Source of the DNA: JACVRW01 sp035705985
Lineage (GTDB): Bacteria > Actinomycetota > Thermoleophilia > Solirubrobacterales > Thermoleophilaceae
DNA: 11,459 nucleotides
NCBI GenBank assembly: GCA_035705985.1
Contig: DASSVP010000066.1
Span: 1 to 11,459 of the forward strand
Direction of reading: 5' to 3'
Position 1 is the first letter of the stretch, and each line of letters starts with the position of its first letter. Below are positions 4,734 to 11,082 of the stretch, one piece after another. A program made the translations under genes and the position numbers. The notes under the pieces are model-generated. The model was not told where the DNA came from. It did not search any database and saw nothing but the letters and a program-made list of their open reading frames with translations.

Positions 4734-6137
4734 GTGCGGCCGGCCATGAAGCGCCTTCTGAGGAAACTGTCCGTCACGACGGCGGCCGGCCTGGGCGTGT
4801 ACGTCCTCGGGAGCCTGGTGCTGACCGGCGGCGTCGGCGGGCTCGCCGCGATCGGGGAGCACAACGACCCCGCGACCCTCCGGACGATGCAGCTCGTCGC
4901 CCAGGGCCGGAACGTGTTCCGCTACGACACGTTCGGCGATCAGGCCGTCTGGGGCGGCGTCCTCGGCCTGCAGAAGGCGATCGAGGGCGCCAAGCTCGGC
5001 GGTGTCGGCCCCGGTGTGAGCCCGAAGACGGCGCTGGCGCTCGGGCTCAAGGTCGACGCCACGAAGATCCCACGCAAGGTCGCGGCGGCGATCAAGGCCG
5101 GCAAGGTGAATCTCGACGATCCGAAGGTGACGCTGGCGTTGCTGAAGCTGAACGCGGTGGTCGGCGTCAAGGGCTTCTTCGACAAGAAGGGCACGCTCAG
5201 CTCGGTCGGACTCACGTGCGCGGTCTGTCACTCCACGGTCGACGACTCCTTCGCGCCGGGTATCGGCCACCGCCTCGACGGCTGGCCGAACCAGGACCTG
5301 AACGTCGGCGCGATCGTCGCTGCGGCGCCGAACCTCACGCCGCTCGAATCGGCGCTGAACGTGGACGAGGCGACGCTGAAGAAGGTGCTGCTCGGCTGGG
5401 GGCCCGGCTTCTTCAACGCCGAGCTGAATCTCGACGGCAAGGCATTCGGTCCCGACGGCACCGCGCACAGCGCGGCGACGCGGATCCCGAGCGCGTTCGG
5501 CAAGGACGGCCAGAACCTGCACACCTGGGAAGGCGGCTGGGGATCGGTCACCTACTGGAACGCCTTCGTCGCGAACCTCGAGATGCACGGGCAGGGGAAC
5601 TTCCTCGACCCGCGACTCGACGACAAGTCGAAGTTCCCGATCGCGGCCGCAGCGGGGTTCGGGCACACGGTCCCGTATGTCGGCGAGGGCGTCCTCCCGG
5701 TGCCCGCGCATGCGCAGGCTCCGGATCGGACCACCGAGGCCCTGCGCGCGCTCGACTTCTACCAGCACTGGCTGCCGGCTCCGAAGCCGCCCAGGGGCAG
5801 CTTCGATCCCGCAGCCGCGAGGCGCGGCAAGGTCGTCTTCGACGGCGTCGGCAAGTGCTCGTCGTGCCACATGGGCTCGCTCGGCACCGCGCCCGGCTAC
5901 AACGCCGTGAAGCCGGCGCAGATCTGCATCGACTCGTTCGCCGCCGACCGCGGGCCGGACGGCACGTACACCATCGCTCCGCTGCAGGCGCTGTTCACGC
6001 GCTCGAAGCGCGGCTTCTACCACGACGGGCGCTTCAAGACGCTGCTGGACGTGGTCAACCACTACGACAGCTGCTTCGACCTGCACCTCACGAGCGGGCA
6101 GAAGAGCGACCTCGTGCAGTACCTGAAGAGCCGCTAG
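4734..6137 (+). CDS. Exported di-heme cytochrome c, MauG/CcpA-like
   Basis: A c-type cytochrome of 467 residues with two covalent heme sites, CAVCH (Cys162, Cys165, His166) and CSSCH (Cys375, Cys378, His379). Start choices are GTG at 4734, favoured by the -10-like element 6 nt upstream, or ATG at 4746. Either way the N terminus is basic (KRLLRK) and followed by a hydrophobic helix at about 14-40, a signal peptide or membrane anchor. A conserved-looking block GRNVFRYDTFGD lies at 58-69. About 210 residues separate the hemes. The C-terminal part has RGFYHDGRFKTLLDVVNHYD-type sequence (426-445), as in the second domain of di-heme cytochrome c peroxidases and MauG proteins. The likely role is periplasmic or extracellular electron transfer or peroxide reduction; the substrate is unknown. 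The gene sits directly behind the degenerate-receiver regulator and the 11-bp repeats, which suggests dedicated control. Confidence 0.88.
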   Translation: MRPAMKRLLRKLSVTTAAGLGVYVLGSLVLTGGVGGLAAIGEHNDPATLRTMQLVAQGRNVFRYDTFGDQAVWGGVLGLQKAIEGAKLGGVGPGVSPKTALALGLKVDATKIPRKVAAAIKAGKVNLDDPKVTLALLKLNAVVGVKGFFDKKGTLSSVGLTCAVCHSTVDDSFAPGIGHRLDGWPNQDLNVGAIVAAAPNLTPLESALNVDEATLKKVLLGWGPGFFNAELNLDGKAFGPDGTAHSAATRIPSAFGKDGQNLHTWEGGWGSVTYWNAFVANLEMHGQGNFLDPRLDDKSKFPIAAAAGFGHTVPYVGEGVLPVPAHAQAPDRTTEALRALDFYQHWLPAPKPPRGSFDPAAARRGKVVFDGVGKCSSCHMGSLGTAPGYNAVKPAQICIDSFAADRGPDGTYTIAPLQALFTRSKRGFYHDGRFKTLLDVVNHYDSCFDLHLTSGQKSDLVQYLKSR

Positions 6138-7294
6138 CCGGGAATCAGCGCGAGACGCTCGAGCGTCGAGCCCGCTCGTGCGCCGGGGTCGTAGCGGCCG
6201 ACCAGCGACGCGAAGTCGCGGACGCGGGCGCGGAGAGGTTCCGAGCCGAGCATCGCCGCGGCGGTCTCCGAGATCTCGCCGGTCGAGGCGTCGCGGTCGA
6301 GCGCGCGACCGAGGCCGAGCTGCTCGAGTCGACGCGCGTTGGCGGGCTGGTCGCGGCCGAGCGGCAGCGAGAGGACCGGTGCGCCCGCGGAGAGTGCGGC
6401 GAGCACGGTGCCGGTGCCTCCGTGCGCGACGACGAGCGCCGCGTCGGGAAGGACCGCGCCGTGAGGCACGTAGCGCTCCACGACGACGCCGTCCGGGACG
6501 TCCACCTCGCGCGGACCCAGCTCGGGCCCGGTCAGCACGAGCATCCGAACGTCGTGCGGATGGAGGGCTCTCGCGACGCGGCCGACCACCTCTTCCTGCT
6601 GCATGTAGGTCGTCCCGAGCGTGACGACCACGAGTGGACGCGGGTCGTCCTCGGCCCAGGGCCGGCGCCACTCGACGTCGGTGGTCTGCTCGCTCATCGG
6701 CCCGAGATGGACGACCCCGGGCGGTGGCTGCGGCCAGTCGTCGAACTCGCGCGGCAACGCCACCAGTGCACCTGCGGCCCGCCGCACGAGCTCGATCGTC
6801 ACGGAGTCGCGGCCGGTCGCCAGCGGCGCCAGGCCCAGCTCGGCACGCGACCGGTTGACGGGCTCGAAGGAGCGAGACCGCGCGTCCTCGCCCTCGGTGA
6901 CGCCGTGGAAGCCGTGGATCGTGTGGATCAGCAACGCGGCCGGCGCCGGCTGCAGCTCCGTCGCGGCCACTGTCGAGCGCAGCAGGTAGTCGACGACGAC
7001 CACCTCGGCCGGGCGGGCCTCCACCTCCGCGAGGAGCGCGTGCGGCAGATCGCGACCGAAGAACAGTCGTTCGAGAAGCGGACGCTGGTCCTCCATCCGG
7101 CGTCCCCGTGTCGGATCGAACTCCAGCTCCCCCGGGTACGGGAGGGGAACGCAGCCGGCGCCGGCGACCCGGCCTTGCATGTCCGCCGGAGCGAGCACCC
7201 GCACCTGATGCCCGCGGCCGGCCAGCAATCCTCCCAGGGCGAGTGCGGTCTGAGCGCCGCCGCCCGCCTGCCACGTCACGACCACCACGTCCAC
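6134..7294 (-). CDS. GT1-family (UGT/MGT-like) glycosyltransferase
   Basis: A 386-residue GT-B glycosyltransferase of the bacterial macrolide/flavonoid type, expected to move a sugar from a nucleotide-sugar to a small hydrophobic acceptor in the cytosol. The N-terminal Rossmann half opens with VTWQAGGGAQTALALG, the usual acceptor-domain start. The C-terminal half has VVVTLGTTY (222-230), RYVPHGAVLPDAALVVAHGGTGT (274-296, the donor-sugar signature with His291) and PLGRDQPANA (311-320, with the Asp-Gln pair that usually contacts the sugar). The GTG at 7294 gives a natural N terminus; no strong ribosome binding site is visible. Its stop codon overlaps that of the convergent cytochrome gene within CTAG. 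The methyltransferase gene upstream on the same strand ends 86 nt away, so the two may be co-transcribed and act on the same metabolite. The acceptor cannot be deduced. Confidence 0.88.
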   Translation of the reverse strand: MDVVVVTWQAGGGAQTALALGGLLAGRGHQVRVLAPADMQGRVAGAGCVPLPYPGELEFDPTRGRRMEDQRPLLERLFFGRDLPHALLAEVEARPAEVVVVDYLLRSTVAATELQPAPAALLIHTIHGFHGVTEGEDARSRSFEPVNRSRAELGLAPLATGRDSVTIELVRRAAGALVALPREFDDWPQPPPGVVHLGPMSEQTTDVEWRRPWAEDDPRPLVVVTLGTTYMQQEEVVGRVARALHPHDVRMLVLTGPELGPREVDVPDGVVVERYVPHGAVLPDAALVVAHGGTGTVLAALSAGAPVLSLPLGRDQPANARRLEQLGLGRALDRDASTGEISETAAAMLGSEPLRARVRDFASLVGRYDPGARAGSTLERLALIPG

Positions 7295-7380
7295 GACTCG
7301 TGATGATGACGGCCGGGCCCGCGGTTCGTCCGGCTGGCGCGGCGGGTTCAGCGGAGCCCAGCTCGCGCGGGCGACCAGGG

Positions 7381-7998
7381 TCAGCCGCGGCGGCGGCCGA
7401 CGAGGCGAGCGCCGGTGGCAGGCACGTCCCCGCGGGCGATCGCCTCCTCCTCGACGGCGCGGAACGAGTCGCCGAGCTTCCAGTAGTGGAGCCAGGGGCC
7501 GCGCACCGGCGGGCCGAGCTCGAAGTAAGGCTCGAGCGCCGCGAGGACGGTCTCCAGCGGGTGCAGGTGCTCACGGTGCTCGTCCACCAGCTCCTCGGCG
7601 CTCTTCGGCTGCGGCTCGCCGAGCGCGCGCCGCTGCTCGAGCCACCACGCCGCGGCCGTGACGTCGAAGGCGCCGACGTCGAACTCGTCGACGACGGGCG
7701 CTCCACCCGACGCGACGAGCTCGCCGAGCCGGCGGCAGGAGTCCTCGAACGGCTCGACGTGGTGGAGCGAGACGACGGCGACCGCGGCTGCAAAGGCGCC
7801 GGCAGGCTCGTCCAGGTCGACGAGTGCGACGGGACGGACGTCGTCGCTTTCGGCGCCCGGGTCGATCGCCAGCACGTCGTAGCCGGCCGCGCGAATCGCA
7901 CGGGCGAGACGCCCGCTCCCCGCGCCGACCTCGAGCACGCGCGCGGGCGGCTCCGGCAGGTTGGCGCGGACGAACGCCCTCAGGTCGGCGGATGTCAT
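7381..7998 (-). CDS. Class I SAM-dependent methyltransferase
   Basis: A small methyltransferase of 205 residues. Motif I VLEVGAGSGRLA (21-32) binds S-adenosylmethionine, Asp46 in VLAIDPG is the acidic residue that contacts the ribose, and VVSLHHVEP matches the post-motif II/III segment common in the Methyltransf_11/25 group. The C-terminal part is rich in Trp, Glu and His (WWLEQRRAL, HYWKLGDSF) and probably shapes the substrate pocket. The ATG at 7998 lies 25 bp from the start of the divergent alcohol dehydrogenase gene, and no Shine-Dalgarno sequence is obvious. An AAGAAT -10-like element 7 nt upstream would give a near-leaderless transcript. It is co-directional with the glycosyltransferase. 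The substrate is unknown; a small molecule is more likely than RNA or protein given the fold signature, but this is inference. Confidence 0.85.
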   Translation of the reverse strand: MTSADLRAFVRANLPEPPARVLEVGAGSGRLARAIRAAGYDVLAIDPGAESDDVRPVALVDLDEPAGAFAAAVAVVSLHHVEPFEDSCRRLGELVASGGAPVVDEFDVGAFDVTAAAWWLEQRRALGEPQPKSAEELVDEHREHLHPLETVLAALEPYFELGPPVRGPWLHYWKLGDSFRAVEEEAIARGDVPATGARLVGRRRG

Positions 7999-8005
7999 AC
8001 GGCGG

Positions 8006-8017
8006 ATTCTTTACGGT
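8006..8017. promoter_or_regulatory. Back-to-back divergent -10 elements
   Basis: The 25-bp gap between the methyltransferase and dehydrogenase start codons contains one AT-richer island. TACGGT (8012-8017) fits the actinobacterial TANNNT -10 and lies 6 nt before the ATG at 8024. On the other strand AAGAAT (8011-8006) lies 7 nt before the ATG at 7998. Each -35 region would then fall inside the opposite gene, so the two promoters cannot be occupied at once without interference. Confidence 0.45.
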
Positions 8018-8023
8018 GTCGGC

Positions 8024-9130
8024 ATGAGGATGCGGGCCGCAGTGCTCGAGAAGTTCGCGCAGCCGCTCGTCGTGCAGGAGGTCGAGCTGTCGGAGCCGCG
8101 CGCCGGCGAGGTCCTCGTGCGTCTCGAGGCGTGCGGCGTCTGTCACACCGACCTGTACACGGCGTCCGGCGCCGACCCGTCCGGCTACGCGCCGACCGTC
8201 CTCGGCCACGAGGGCGCGGGCGTCGTCGAGAAGGTGGGGGAGGGCGTGTCGTCGGTCGGCCCGGGCGACCACGTCGTCACGCTGTTCTCTCCCCAGTGCC
8301 GGGAGTGCGTCCATTGCCGGAGCACACGGACGAACCTCTGCCTCGCGATCCGCGAGCAGCAGAACAAGGGGTTCCTGCCGGACGGCACGACGCGCCTCGG
8401 GCGGGACGGCGAGCCGATCCGCCACTTCATGGGCACGTCGACGTTCGCGGAGTACACGGTGATGCCGGAGATCGCGCTGGCGAAGGTCAGCCCGGACGCG
8501 CCCTTCGAGCACGCCTGCCTCTTCGCCTGCGGACTGTCGACCGGGTTGGGCGCCGCGATGTTCACCGCGAAGGTGGAGGCGGGATCCACCTGCGTCGTCT
8601 TCGGCGCCGGCATGGTCGGGCTCGGCGCCGTCGCGGGCTGCCGCCTGCAGGGCGCCGAGCGGATCATCGTCGTCGATCTCTCCCAGGAACGGCTGGAGCT
8701 GGCGCGCGGGCAAGGCGCGACCGAGACGATGATCGGCGGCCCCGACGCCGTGGAGCGCATCGTCGAGCTGACCGGCGGGTTCGGCGCCGACTACACGTTC
8801 GAGGCGACCGGAGACGTCGCGGTGATGCGCCAGGCGGTCGAGTCGGCGCGCATGGGCTGGGGGCTGTGCACCGTCGCCGGCGTCGCGGGCAAGGGAGAGA
8901 CGCTCGACATCGTCCCGCGGTTCCTGATCACGGGCCGCCGGGTCTGCGGCTCGTCCTTCGGCGGCGTGAAGGGTCGCGACCAGGTGCCGGACCTGGTCGA
9001 GCGCGCGCTCGCGGGAGACATCGACGTCGCGCCGTTCGTGTCCCACACGCTGACCCTCGACGACGTGAACGAGGGCTTCGCGCTGATGGAGGCCCAGGAC
9101 GGGATCCGCAGCGTGATCCGCTTCGACTAG
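8024..9130 (+). CDS. Class III-like zinc alcohol dehydrogenase
   Basis: A 368-residue medium-chain dehydrogenase most like class III enzymes, the S-(hydroxymethyl)glutathione (formaldehyde) dehydrogenase group. Catalytic zinc ligands are Cys40 (in GVCHTD), His62-Glu63 (LGHEGAG) and Cys169 (FACGLSTG). The structural zinc lobe has Cys92, Cys95, Cys98 and Cys106. Class III landmarks are GADPSG, IREQQNKGFLPDGTTR (with Arg110 where class III has its substrate-binding Arg), HFMGTSTFAEYTV and PEIALAKV. The nucleotide fold has FGAGMVGLG, with Asp at the end of the next strand (IIVVD) favouring NAD. The Glu that follows the conserved Asp in human class III (GADPEG) is Ser here, so the thiol adduct used may differ. 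The start is ATG at 8024, with TACGGT upstream and no Shine-Dalgarno sequence; ATG at 8030 is an alternative. Only 3 nt separate it from the membrane protein downstream. Confidence 0.92.
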   Translation: MRMRAAVLEKFAQPLVVQEVELSEPRAGEVLVRLEACGVCHTDLYTASGADPSGYAPTVLGHEGAGVVEKVGEGVSSVGPGDHVVTLFSPQCRECVHCRSTRTNLCLAIREQQNKGFLPDGTTRLGRDGEPIRHFMGTSTFAEYTVMPEIALAKVSPDAPFEHACLFACGLSTGLGAAMFTAKVEAGSTCVVFGAGMVGLGAVAGCRLQGAERIIVVDLSQERLELARGQGATETMIGGPDAVERIVELTGGFGADYTFEATGDVAVMRQAVESARMGWGLCTVAGVAGKGETLDIVPRFLITGRRVCGSSFGGVKGRDQVPDLVERALAGDIDVAPFVSHTLTLDDVNEGFALMEAQDGIRSVIRFD

Positions 9131-9133
9131 TCG

Positions 9134-9997
9134 GTGAGCGGCGGGACAGTCGCCGGCCTCGTGCTGGCGTTCGCTTCGGCCGTGCTCATCAACATCGCCT
9201 ATCTGCGGGAGCACGACGCCGCCGCCGACCTGCCGGCCCTTTCCATGCGCCGCCCGGTCCAGTCCGCCCTGCTGCTGCTCGGGGACCCGAGCTGGCTGCT
9301 GGGATTCGCCATGGAGTCCGGCGGATTCCTGCTCTACGTCGCGGCGCTCGCGCTCGCACCGCTCTCCCTCGTGCAGAGCATCGCCGCGGGCGGGATCGGC
9401 GTGCTCGCGTTTGCCTCCGCCCGGATGGCGGGGCGGCGGCTCGCGCCGGTGGAGCTCGCGGGCGTCCTGCTCTCGGTGCTCGGCCTCGTCGCGCTCGCCG
9501 TCTCGCTCGTGGGCGGAAAGGCGCAGGAAGGAGAGGGAAAGCTCGGGCCGATCCTGCTCTGGCTCGGAGCGACGGCGTCCGTCGCCATCGCTCTGGTGGT
9601 CGCGGGGCGCCGGCGTTGGGGGACGGCCGTCGCGAGCGGCGTCGCGGGCGGTCTCTTCTTCTCGATCGGCGACATCTCGACGAAGCTGGCGACGCAGGGC
9701 GGCGCGCGCGTGGCCTTCGGCGTGCTCCTACTCCTCGGCTACGCCCTGGGCACGGGCCTGCTCCAGGTCGGCTACCAGGCCGGCGGCGCGCTGACCGTCG
9801 CCGGTCTCGCGACTCTCGCGACCAATGCCCTCCCGATCGCGGCCGGCGCCGTGATCCTGGCCGAGCCGCTGCCGACCGGCGCGCTCGGAGCCGTTCGCCT
9901 GGTCGCGTTCGTCGCCGTGGTGACGGGAGCGGTCTTGCTCGCGCGCGAGCCGACGCCGAGGAAAGCCGCTTCCGGAGCGGCTTCGGCGAACAGGTGA
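9134..9997 (+). CDS. DMT-superfamily (EamA/NIPA-like) membrane transporter
   Basis: An integral membrane protein of 287 residues with about nine or ten hydrophobic helices and a duplicated-looking layout, as in drug/metabolite transporters. The segment GFAMESGGFLLYVAALALAPLS followed by LVQSIAAGG resembles the first repeat of EamA and NIPA-type proteins, and TNALPIAAGAVILAEPLPTG the equivalent part of the second. The GTG at 9134 lies 3 nt after the dehydrogenase stop with no ribosome binding site of its own, which suggests translational coupling. The long hydrophilic loop KAQEGEGKLGP lies near the middle, between the halves. The transported substrate cannot be told; linkage to an alcohol or formaldehyde dehydrogenase might point to an exported metabolite, but that is speculation. 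Confidence 0.85.
   Translation: MSGGTVAGLVLAFASAVLINIAYLREHDAAADLPALSMRRPVQSALLLLGDPSWLLGFAMESGGFLLYVAALALAPLSLVQSIAAGGIGVLAFASARMAGRRLAPVELAGVLLSVLGLVALAVSLVGGKAQEGEGKLGPILLWLGATASVAIALVVAGRRRWGTAVASGVAGGLFFSIGDISTKLATQGGARVAFGVLLLLGYALGTGLLQVGYQAGGALTVAGLATLATNALPIAAGAVILAEPLPTGALGAVRLVAFVAVVTGAVLLAREPTPRKAASGAASANR
9963..9983. terminator. Hairpin at the 3' end of the transporter gene, possible terminator
   Basis: AAGCCGCT, a 5-nt spacer (TCCGG) and AGCGGCTT form a perfect 8-bp stem overlapping the last codons of the transporter gene, 12 nt before its stop. It lies between two co-directional genes whose promoters look separate, where a terminator would be expected. No T-run follows, so it would be an atypical actinobacterial terminator, or an RNA-stability hairpin that also codes for the protein's C terminus. 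Confidence 0.4.
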
Positions 9998-10016
9998 GCG
10001 ACTGCCGGAGGCCTGT

Positions 10017-10022
10017 TAGGTT
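10017..10022 (+). promoter_or_regulatory. Predicted -10 element of the beta-propeller gene
   Basis: TAGGTT fits TANNNT and lies 10 nt before the ATG at 10033, in the only AT-richer patch of the 35-bp gap after the transporter gene. Transcription would start 3-4 nt before the ATG, leaving no room for a ribosome binding site. GGAGG at 10007-10011 is too far upstream (21 nt) to serve the ATG. Confidence 0.35.
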
Positions 10023-10032
10023 TCCGCGCGAG

Positions 10033-11082
10033 ATGAGACGCGTGCTCGCCCTTTTCGCCGCAGCCCTCGTCCTGACCCTGGTCTCGGCCGCCGGGGCCGC
10101 GAGGCCCGGCTACGCCTGGCACGACACCGACACGGGCACCACGGCTCATTTCCGCGGGCTCGCCGCGGTGAGTGCGAGGACCGCGTGGGTCAGCGGCTAC
10201 ACCGCGACCGACGGCGTGATCATGCGGACGACCGACCGCGGCGCGACCTGGCAGGACGTGACCCCGCCCGACGTCGCAGGCCTCCAGTTCCGCGACATCT
10301 CGGCCTTCTCCGCCAAGAACGCCGTCGCGATGTCGATCGGCGACAACCCGGGCGACTTCCGGATGTACGTCACCCGCGACGGCGGCAAGACCTGGGCCAT
10401 CACCTTCGTCAACTCCGAGGCCACGGCGTTCTACGACTGCATGTCGTTCTTCAACCGGAGGGTCGGGCTCGCGGTCTCCGATCCGCCCGACGGCGTCCAC
10501 TTCCGCGTGATCAAGACCACCGACGGCGGCATGAGCTGGCACGTGACGGGACTGCAGATGCCCGCCGCGCCGGGCGCCTTCGGGTTCGCCGCGAGCGGCG
10601 AGTGCCTCACGACGAACCACGGGCATCGCGCCTGGTTCGGCAGCGGCGGCAGCGAGGCGAGCATCTTCACGTCGAACGACCGCGGCGTCACGTGGACGAA
10701 GTCGCCGACGCCGATGCTCACCGGCGACAGCGCGGGCATCAACGGGATCGCCTTCAAGGGCCAGAACCGCGGGATCGCGGTCGGCGGCGACTTCTTCCTG
10801 CCGACGAGCTCGCCGGACAGCTTCGCCCGCAGCCGGGACGGCGGGAAGAGCTGGAGCCTCGCTCCCCACGCACCGACGGACTATCGCTCCGGCGTGGCCT
10901 GGGTCGACGGGCACACGGCGATCGCGGTCGGCCTCTCCGGCAGCGACGTCAGCACGAACTTCGGCGCGTCGTGGCAGCGCTTCGACGACGGCAGCCTGGA
11001 CACGGTCGACTGCGCACGCCCGACCGCGTGCTGGGCCTCCGGCGCCAACGGCCGCGTGGCCTACCTCGTCAGGACGCACTAG
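10033..11082 (+). CDS. Secreted Ycf48/BNR-repeat beta-propeller protein
   Basis: A 349-residue exported protein built of sialidase-type Asp-box (BNR) repeats. The N terminus is a clear signal peptide (MRR, hydrophobic core, cleavage near AGA-A at about residue 22). Six Asp-box motifs follow: TTDRGATW (66), TRDGGKTW (114), TTDGGMSW (162), SNDRGVTW (214), SRDGGKSW (267) and the weaker STNFGASW (307). They are spaced 40-53 residues apart, as in a six- or seven-bladed propeller. Each is followed by a strand ending in a G(I/L)AV-type segment. Close relatives are usually annotated as Ycf48-like or photosystem II stability factors, or 'oxidoreductase', but no photosynthesis gene is present here and no sialidase active-site residues are evident. 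Four cysteines, two near the C terminus (about 327 and 333), could form disulfides. A binding or scaffold role outside the cell is more likely than catalysis. The gene overlaps the convergent polymerase gene by 14 nt. Confidence 0.85.
   Translation: MRRVLALFAAALVLTLVSAAGAARPGYAWHDTDTGTTAHFRGLAAVSARTAWVSGYTATDGVIMRTTDRGATWQDVTPPDVAGLQFRDISAFSAKNAVAMSIGDNPGDFRMYVTRDGGKTWAITFVNSEATAFYDCMSFFNRRVGLAVSDPPDGVHFRVIKTTDGGMSWHVTGLQMPAAPGAFGFAASGECLTTNHGHRAWFGSGGSEASIFTSNDRGVTWTKSPTPMLTGDSAGINGIAFKGQNRGIAVGGDFFLPTSSPDSFARSRDGGKSWSLAPHAPTDYRSGVAWVDGHTAIAVGLSGSDVSTNFGASWQRFDDGSLDTVDCARPTACWASGANGRVAYLVRTH

Noticed and set aside
7295..7380. The 86-nt gap between the glycosyltransferase and methyltransferase genes examined for a promoter or terminator
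   Set aside because: No hairpin with a T-run and no convincing -10/-35 pair; it is compatible with one transcript but proves nothing.
4689..7901. An open minus-strand frame of over 3 kb opposite the cytochrome gene and overlapping the glycosyltransferase
   Set aside because: The translation is Arg/Pro/Ala-rich without any domain, while the cytochrome (two CxxCH motifs) and glycosyltransferase frames show clear family motifs.
9819..9830. Another occurrence of CGACCAATG, as in the operator sites
   Set aside because: The second half of the dyad is missing (CCC instead of TCG), the CATTG half is absent, and it lies deep inside the transporter coding sequence; probably chance.
7108..11082. An open plus-strand frame of nearly 4 kb
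   Set aside because: Only its last part (10033-11082) looks like protein. The rest is Arg/Ala/Gly-rich low-complexity translation lying across the glycosyltransferase, methyltransferase, dehydrogenase and transporter genes; stops are simply rare in such GC-rich DNA.
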